10,301 nucleotides of DNA from Anaerolineaceae bacterium (GTDB lineage: Bacteria > Chloroflexota > Anaerolineae > Anaerolineales > Anaerolineaceae), in contig DAIEPS010000053.1 in assembly GCA_027348305.1 (NCBI GenBank), positions 1-10,301 of the forward strand. The letters are read 5' to 3'. The notes beneath the pieces are model-generated. The model saw nothing but the letters and a program-made list of their open reading frames with translations. It had not been told where the DNA came from and did no database searches. The stretch's first letter is position 1. Each line of letters begins with the position of its first letter. Shown piece after piece: positions 6,814 to 10,301 of the stretch. The position numbers and the translations under genes are program-made.

Positions 6814-9510
6814 ATGAAAGCATCCGATCCGAGGCAGTGGAAGTTTATCGACCGGCAAGGAACCTTCGAACAGGCAGACGCCGAAAGCGGCAGCTATCTG
6901 TACCTGCCCCTGGTAAACCAGGCGGGAATGATCTCGAGTGTCACCCCTACTTTCAACGGCGATGCCAAGGCGGATCAGAATTCATTCCTTCTCTTGCCCA
7001 CCTCGGTGGAAGATCTGCATAACAGCCGCTCAACCCGCAACTTCTGGGTGCTGGTAGATGGTGCACCCTGGTCCGCGACGGGTGGAAGCGCCCAGCAAAC
7101 CGCGAAACACTTTAGTGCCAATGCAGAAAAAGCCACTCTCAAAGCTGGGCTTCTCTGGCAGTCGGTGACACGCAAGCATGCCTCAGGGTTACAGGCCGAG
7201 GTGACCAGTTTTGTGCCCATGAGTGCTGATCGCGTGGAACTGATGCTCGTGGTGTTCACCAACACAGGCAGCAAACCACTTGAAATAGTTCCAACGGCAG
7301 CCGTGCCCATTTTCGGCCGCTCCGCGGATAACCTGCGCGATCACCGCCACGTGACCTCCCTGCTGCATCGCACTGCATGCCTCAAAAATGGGGTGGTGGT
7401 GCAGCCCACGCTTTCTTTTGATGAACGCGGTCATACCCATAATCAACAACGTTATGCCGTGCTCGGCGCCGAAGGCGACGGCAGCGCCCCCGCTGGTTTC
7501 TTCCCCCTGGTGGAAGATTTCATCGGTGAGGCTGGCACCCTGGATTGGCCGCAGGCTGTTGTCAATAACCTGCCTCCTGCGCAGGGTGTGGGCAAAGCCC
7601 CCGATGGTTACGAAAGTATCGGTGCTCTGCGCTTTAAGACCCAAACCCTGAAACCTGGTAGTTCCATCTCATACGTGCTGGTACTTGCCATCCTTGCCGA
7701 GGGTCAGGATGTGGAAACCTTGATGAGCCAATATGGAACGGCTGCCAAAGTTGAAAAACACCTTACGGAGTCACGCGTCTTTTGGCAGCAGAAATCTGAC
7801 CTGTTGGTTTTCAACACCGGCGATGCGGAATTCGACGGTTGGTTGAAGTGGGTGGGCATTCAACCCATCCTGCGGCGCTGGATGGGCAACTCATTCCTGC
7901 CATACCATGATTACGGGCGCGGCGGACGCGGCTGGCGTGATCTCTGGCAGGACGCACTTGCGCTTCTGCTCACTGAACCTGAAGATGTAGCCGACTTGCT
8001 GCACGACAGTTTTGCCGGTGTGCGCCTGGATGGCTCAAATGCCACCATCATCGGCAGCAAACCGGGCGAGTTCAAGGCAGACCGCAACAACATTCCCCGC
8101 GTGTGGATGGACCACGGCGCCTGGCCGCTGCTGACCGTTCAGCAGTACATAGACTTGAGCGGCGACCTCGACTTTTTACTGCGCCCTCAAACTTACTTTG
8201 CCGATCATCTCAGCCATCGCACCAAAAAAACCAACCCGAGCTGGAAGCCCGGCAGCGACACCCGGTTAAAAACCATGACTGGCAAGGTGGTTCAAGGCAG
8301 CCTGCTTGAACACATGCTTGTGCAGCACCTGGCCGTTTTCTACAACGTGGGCGACCACAACTTGATCCGTCTGGAGGGCGCGGACTGGAACGACGCGCTT
8401 GATATGGCGGCGGATAAAGGCGAGAGCGTGGCATTTTCCGCGCTTTACGCCGCCAATCTTTCCACGCTAGCCAAACTCAGCCTGGCGCTTCAGGCCAGGG
8501 GTGTGACCGAAGTGGAACTGGCAAACGAATTGATCACCCTGCTCAATGCTCCAGTTTCGGAGTATGCATCCATTGAAGCCAAGCATCAACGGCTTGAAGA
8601 TTATTTCACCACAGTCGAGGGTGAACTTAGCGGCATCAAGGTCAAGGTAAAATGCTCAGACCTGGCCTGGGACCTGCAGGGAAAGTCAGACTGGCTCGCA
8701 GGGCACATCCGCGAGCAGGAGTGGGTAAATAGCAAGTCTGGCCACGCCTGGTTCAACGGTTATTATGACAACCTGGGCAACCGCGTGGAGGGAGACCATC
8801 CCAACGGTGTGCGCATGACACTCACCGGGCAGGTGTTTACACTGATGAGCGGCATTGCCAACGACGACCAGGTCGACAAGATCGTCGAGGCCGCAGATCA
8901 TATTCTCTATGATGAGGCCGTCGGCGGATACAAACTAAACAGTTATTTTGGCGAAGGAGTGGATCATCTGGGGCGAGCTTTTGGCTTTGCTTTTGGACAC
9001 AAAGAGAACGGCGCCATGTTCAGCCACATGGCTGTCATGTTTGGCAACGCGCTTTACAAACGCGGCAAAGTGGAGGAAGGCTGGAAAGTTCTCAATGGTA
9101 TGTACCATCAAAGCCAGGATTTCAATAAAAGCCACATGTATCCCGGGCTGCCGGAATACTATAACAGCCGCGGGCGAGGCATGTATCCCTTCCTGACCGG
9201 GTCCGCTTCATGGTATCTGTTGACCCTGCTGAGTGAAGTATTCGGTGTCAAAGGGCGGCTGGGCGACCTGGTGCTGGCTCCGCGTTTTGCAGCTTCGCAG
9301 GCTGATAACGCCAGTGTTGGAATCCGCTTCGCAGGCAAGGCGGTTGAGATGGAATATCATTGTTCACACAATGGAAAATCCGGATCGATCAAGGTAGTGG
9401 AAATTAACGGAAAAAAGCGCGAGATCTCAGCAGCGGAAGTATGTTTTGAACGGAAAGAAATTGCGGGTTGGCCTGAAAAAACCAAGATCGCAGTATACAT
9501 CGAAGACTGA
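6814..9510 (+). CDS. GH94 glycoside phosphorylase, laminaribiose/cellobiose-phosphorylase-like
   Basis: This 898-residue cytosolic protein has no signal peptide and is close in length to known laminaribiose phosphorylases (about 900 aa). The N-terminal part (about 1-300) is the GH94 beta-sandwich, with L-P-L-V-N-Q-A-G-M and E-D-L-H-N-S-R-S-T-R-N-F-W-V. The (alpha/alpha)6 barrel follows from about 335. It carries G-R-G-G-R-G-W-R-D-L-W-Q-D (368-380), with Arg residues that bind phosphate in the family; D-H-G-A-W-P-L-L-T; the acid motif D-W-N-D-A-L-D (524-530); K-E-N-G-A-M-F-S-H (730-738), with the phosphate-binding His; and L-T-G-S-A-S-W (794-800), with the phosphate-binding Thr-Gly. All expected catalytic features are intact. 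The enzyme should split a beta-glucosyl disaccharide with phosphate into alpha-glucose 1-phosphate and the remaining sugar, reversibly. The N-terminal motifs recall laminaribiose phosphorylases, but cellobiose or another beta-glucoside cannot be excluded. It probably acts in series with the 1044-residue enzyme upstream. Confidence 0.85.
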   Translation: MKASDPRQWKFIDRQGTFEQADAESGSYLYLPLVNQAGMISSVTPTFNGDAKADQNSFLLLPTSVEDLHNSRSTRNFWVLVDGAPWSATGGSAQQTAKHFSANAEKATLKAGLLWQSVTRKHASGLQAEVTSFVPMSADRVELMLVVFTNTGSKPLEIVPTAAVPIFGRSADNLRDHRHVTSLLHRTACLKNGVVVQPTLSFDERGHTHNQQRYAVLGAEGDGSAPAGFFPLVEDFIGEAGTLDWPQAVVNNLPPAQGVGKAPDGYESIGALRFKTQTLKPGSSISYVLVLAILAEGQDVETLMSQYGTAAKVEKHLTESRVFWQQKSDLLVFNTGDAEFDGWLKWVGIQPILRRWMGNSFLPYHDYGRGGRGWRDLWQDALALLLTEPEDVADLLHDSFAGVRLDGSNATIIGSKPGEFKADRNNIPRVWMDHGAWPLLTVQQYIDLSGDLDFLLRPQTYFADHLSHRTKKTNPSWKPGSDTRLKTMTGKVVQGSLLEHMLVQHLAVFYNVGDHNLIRLEGADWNDALDMAADKGESVAFSALYAANLSTLAKLSLALQARGVTEVELANELITLLNAPVSEYASIEAKHQRLEDYFTTVEGELSGIKVKVKCSDLAWDLQGKSDWLAGHIREQEWVNSKSGHAWFNGYYDNLGNRVEGDHPNGVRMTLTGQVFTLMSGIANDDQVDKIVEAADHILYDEAVGGYKLNSYFGEGVDHLGRAFGFAFGHKENGAMFSHMAVMFGNALYKRGKVEEGWKVLNGMYHQSQDFNKSHMYPGLPEYYNSRGRGMYPFLTGSASWYLLTLLSEVFGVKGRLGDLVLAPRFAASQADNASVGIRFAGKAVEMEYHCSHNGKSGSIKVVEINGKKREISAAEVCFERKEIAGWPEKTKIAVYIED

Positions 9511-9524
9511 AAGAGGAATCATAG

Positions 9525-9959
9525 ATGGTGGATGAAAACTTGTTGGAGATCAAGGAATTTAACGGCATTGGCTACCTTCCGCTGATCGATTTTGGCACCT
9601 GGCGTGTCGCTTTTTTGCGCTACATCGATGAACTTATCCCGCGAAACATCAACCGTGTTGAAAGACACGTCGAAACGGATGAAGTTTTTGTGCTCCTGGC
9701 AGGAAAGGCCCTCCTCTATATTGGTACAGGTGATGAGGCGCTTGAGGAGCTGGTTCCGCTGGTGATGGAACCCTGCAAGCTCTACAACGTTCGGCAAAAC
9801 ACCTGGCACTGCTGCGTACTCAGCCACGACGCAACCATATTGCTGGTCGAGAACCGCAACACCGGTCTCGCCAACACGGATTACTGCGCCATGGATGATG
9901 ACCAGAAACAGGTGCTCATCAGCGCGGCCTTTCGCGAACAGCCTGGCGAGTGGGAATAG
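9525..9959 (+). CDS. Small cupin-fold protein of unknown function
   Basis: This is a 144-residue soluble protein that starts 14 nt after the GH94 stop and is preceded by AGAGGA (9512-9517), so it is probably the last gene of the operon. Cupin motif 1 is recognisable as E46-x-H48-x4-E53-x6-G60, where the usual first His of HxH is Glu. Motif 2 is V-R-Q-N-T-W-H (89-95) in place of PxGxxH, followed by V-E-N-R-N-T (108-113). The likely metal ligands are therefore H48, E53 and H95, with E46 as a possible fourth. I do not recognise a named enzyme. Cupins include sugar isomerases, epimerases and sugar-binding regulators, so a role with a sugar or sugar phosphate made by the neighbouring phosphorylases is a reasonable guess and no more. 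The cysteine pair at 96-97, just after the metal His, is unusual. Confidence 0.65.
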   Translation: MVDENLLEIKEFNGIGYLPLIDFGTWRVAFLRYIDELIPRNINRVERHVETDEVFVLLAGKALLYIGTGDEALEELVPLVMEPCKLYNVRQNTWHCCVLSHDATILLVENRNTGLANTDYCAMDDDQKQVLISAAFREQPGEWE

Positions 9960-9980
9960 GGAAAAAATCCCTTTTTGTTT
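9958..9980 (+). terminator. Probable intrinsic terminator of the phosphorylase operon
   Basis: AGGGA (9958-9962) pairs with TCCCT (9968-9972) around an A5 loop, and the run TTTTGTTT continues directly after it. The stem overlaps the stop codon of the cupin gene. It is short (5 bp), so termination may be partial, but the T-tract is well placed for the + strand. Confidence 0.5.
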
Positions 9981-10009
9981 ATTGCGTTCTAAAAAACCAT
10001 TATTAACGA

Positions 10010-10044
10010 AAGTCTCGGAATTCTTTAAAAGAATTCCGAGACTT
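10010..10044. terminator. 14-bp perfect hairpin between convergent genes, probable bidirectional terminator
   Basis: The arms 10010-10023 and 10031-10044 are perfect reverse complements (AAGTCTCGGAATTC and its complement) with a 7-nt loop, TTTAAAA. It lies between the + strand operon and the - strand glutaredoxin gene, 32 nt from the latter's stop. Neither side has a long T-run immediately after the stem. The minus-strand side reaches a T6 run about 13 nt further on. A terminator or 3'-end stabiliser is the most likely role. Confidence 0.6.
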
Positions 10045-10076
10045 GTACTTTAAAAAAACAAATTTCATGTCAATTG

Positions 10077-10301
10077 TTACATTTTCAACACTTTTTTCAA
10101 TCGCGGTAGATCGTAATCCACCACAATTGTACCGTTGATGTCGAAGGTGGGGGTGGTGCGGTTGCCGTTGGCCCATTTTTCAACCTGCTGGGCTGCACCG
10201 GGGGTGGTGGTGATATCCACCTCTGTATAGGGGATATTTTGCTCTACCAGCCATTTGCGAGCGCGTTTGCAATCGGGGCACCAGGAAGTGCAGTACATAA
10301 C
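10077..10301 (-). CDS. Glutaredoxin-like thiol-disulfide protein (5' end probably beyond window)
   Basis: The visible frame gives 73 residues from an ATG at 10298-10296, but the codon before it (GTT) is also open. Glutaredoxins usually have a few residues before the first strand M-Y-C-T-S-W-C, so the true start probably lies past the window edge. The redox motif is C-P-D-C (residues 7-10 from the visible Met), with an additional Cys at 3. The cis-Pro segment T-T-P-T-F (48-52) is the other hallmark of the fold. The protein resembles short bacterial glutaredoxin or mycoredoxin-type proteins of about 80 residues that reduce protein or mixed disulfides in the cytosol. The C-terminal G-G of classic glutaredoxins is absent, replaced by a V-V-D-Y-D segment (59-63). 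It is convergent with the phosphorylase operon and appears unrelated to it. The stop is TAA at 10079-10077. Confidence 0.78.
   Translation of the reverse strand, partial: VMYCTSWCPDCKRARKWLVEQNIPYTEVDITTTPGAAQQVEKWANGNRTTPTFDINGTIVVDYDLPRLKKVLKM

Noticed and set aside
6804..7022. A 72-codon + strand frame starting at a GTG that overlaps the start of the GH94 gene.
   Set aside because: It is in another frame, Arg-rich and without family resemblance. The ATG at 6814 continues into a full GH94 protein.
3640..9510. Possible recent tandem duplication of the two phosphorylase genes.
   Set aside because: Only short catalytic motifs are shared; lengths and N-terminal sequences differ, which indicates ancient homology and not a recent repeat.
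1..10301. CRISPR arrays, tRNA/rRNA genes, insertion sequences or toxin-antitoxin and defence genes.
   Set aside because: No direct-repeat array, transposase motif, terminal inverted repeat pair or RNA-gene signature was seen on either strand.

Overview
The window reads as a chromosomal stretch from a bacterium of moderate GC content. A Chloroflexota (Anaerolineae-like) source is my best guess. It rests on the flavour of the proteins: a sortase tail ending in W-G-R-L-F-V-I-A, a short-loop Gram-positive-type chain-length protein, a BcsB-like protein, and large cytosolic beta-glucan phosphorylases. This is an impression from protein families, not a database match. Nothing points to a mobile element, phage, CRISPR array, tRNA or rRNA.

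Left block (1-3504, + strand) is a cell-surface or exopolysaccharide module. It holds the tail of a probable sortase (1-204), a two-TM Wzz/CapA-like membrane protein whose cytoplasmic half looks like a degenerate GGDEF domain (230-1321), and a secreted, C-terminally anchored BcsB-like protein with two visible repeats (1336-3504). The gaps are 25 and 14 nt and both downstream starts have strong Shine-Dalgarno sequences, so these look like one operon. The glycosyltransferase expected to partner BcsB is not in the window and may lie upstream.

The boundary (3505-3639) is a 135-nt AT-rich gap with an 11-bp perfect inverted repeat around a long loop. It separates the surface module from a carbohydrate-phosphorylase module.

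Middle and right block (3640-9959, + strand) holds two non-secreted clan GH-Q-type glycoside phosphorylases of different subfamilies. The first is 1044 aa (possibly GH161-like) and the second is 898 aa (GH94, laminaribiose/cellobiose-phosphorylase-like). A 144-aa cupin-fold protein follows. Gaps are 39 and 14 nt, consistent with co-transcription. The simplest reading is cytosolic phosphorolysis of imported beta-gluco-oligosaccharides to glucose 1-phosphate, with the large enzyme taking longer chains and the smaller one finishing disaccharides. Next to a BcsB-type operon, a link to synthesis or turnover of the cell's own beta-glucan is also possible but unproven.

The operon ends in a small hairpin with a T-tract (9958-9980) and then a 14-bp perfect hairpin (10010-10044). 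The latter lies between the cupin gene and a convergent glutaredoxin-like gene (10077 to the window edge, - strand), whose start probably lies beyond the edge.
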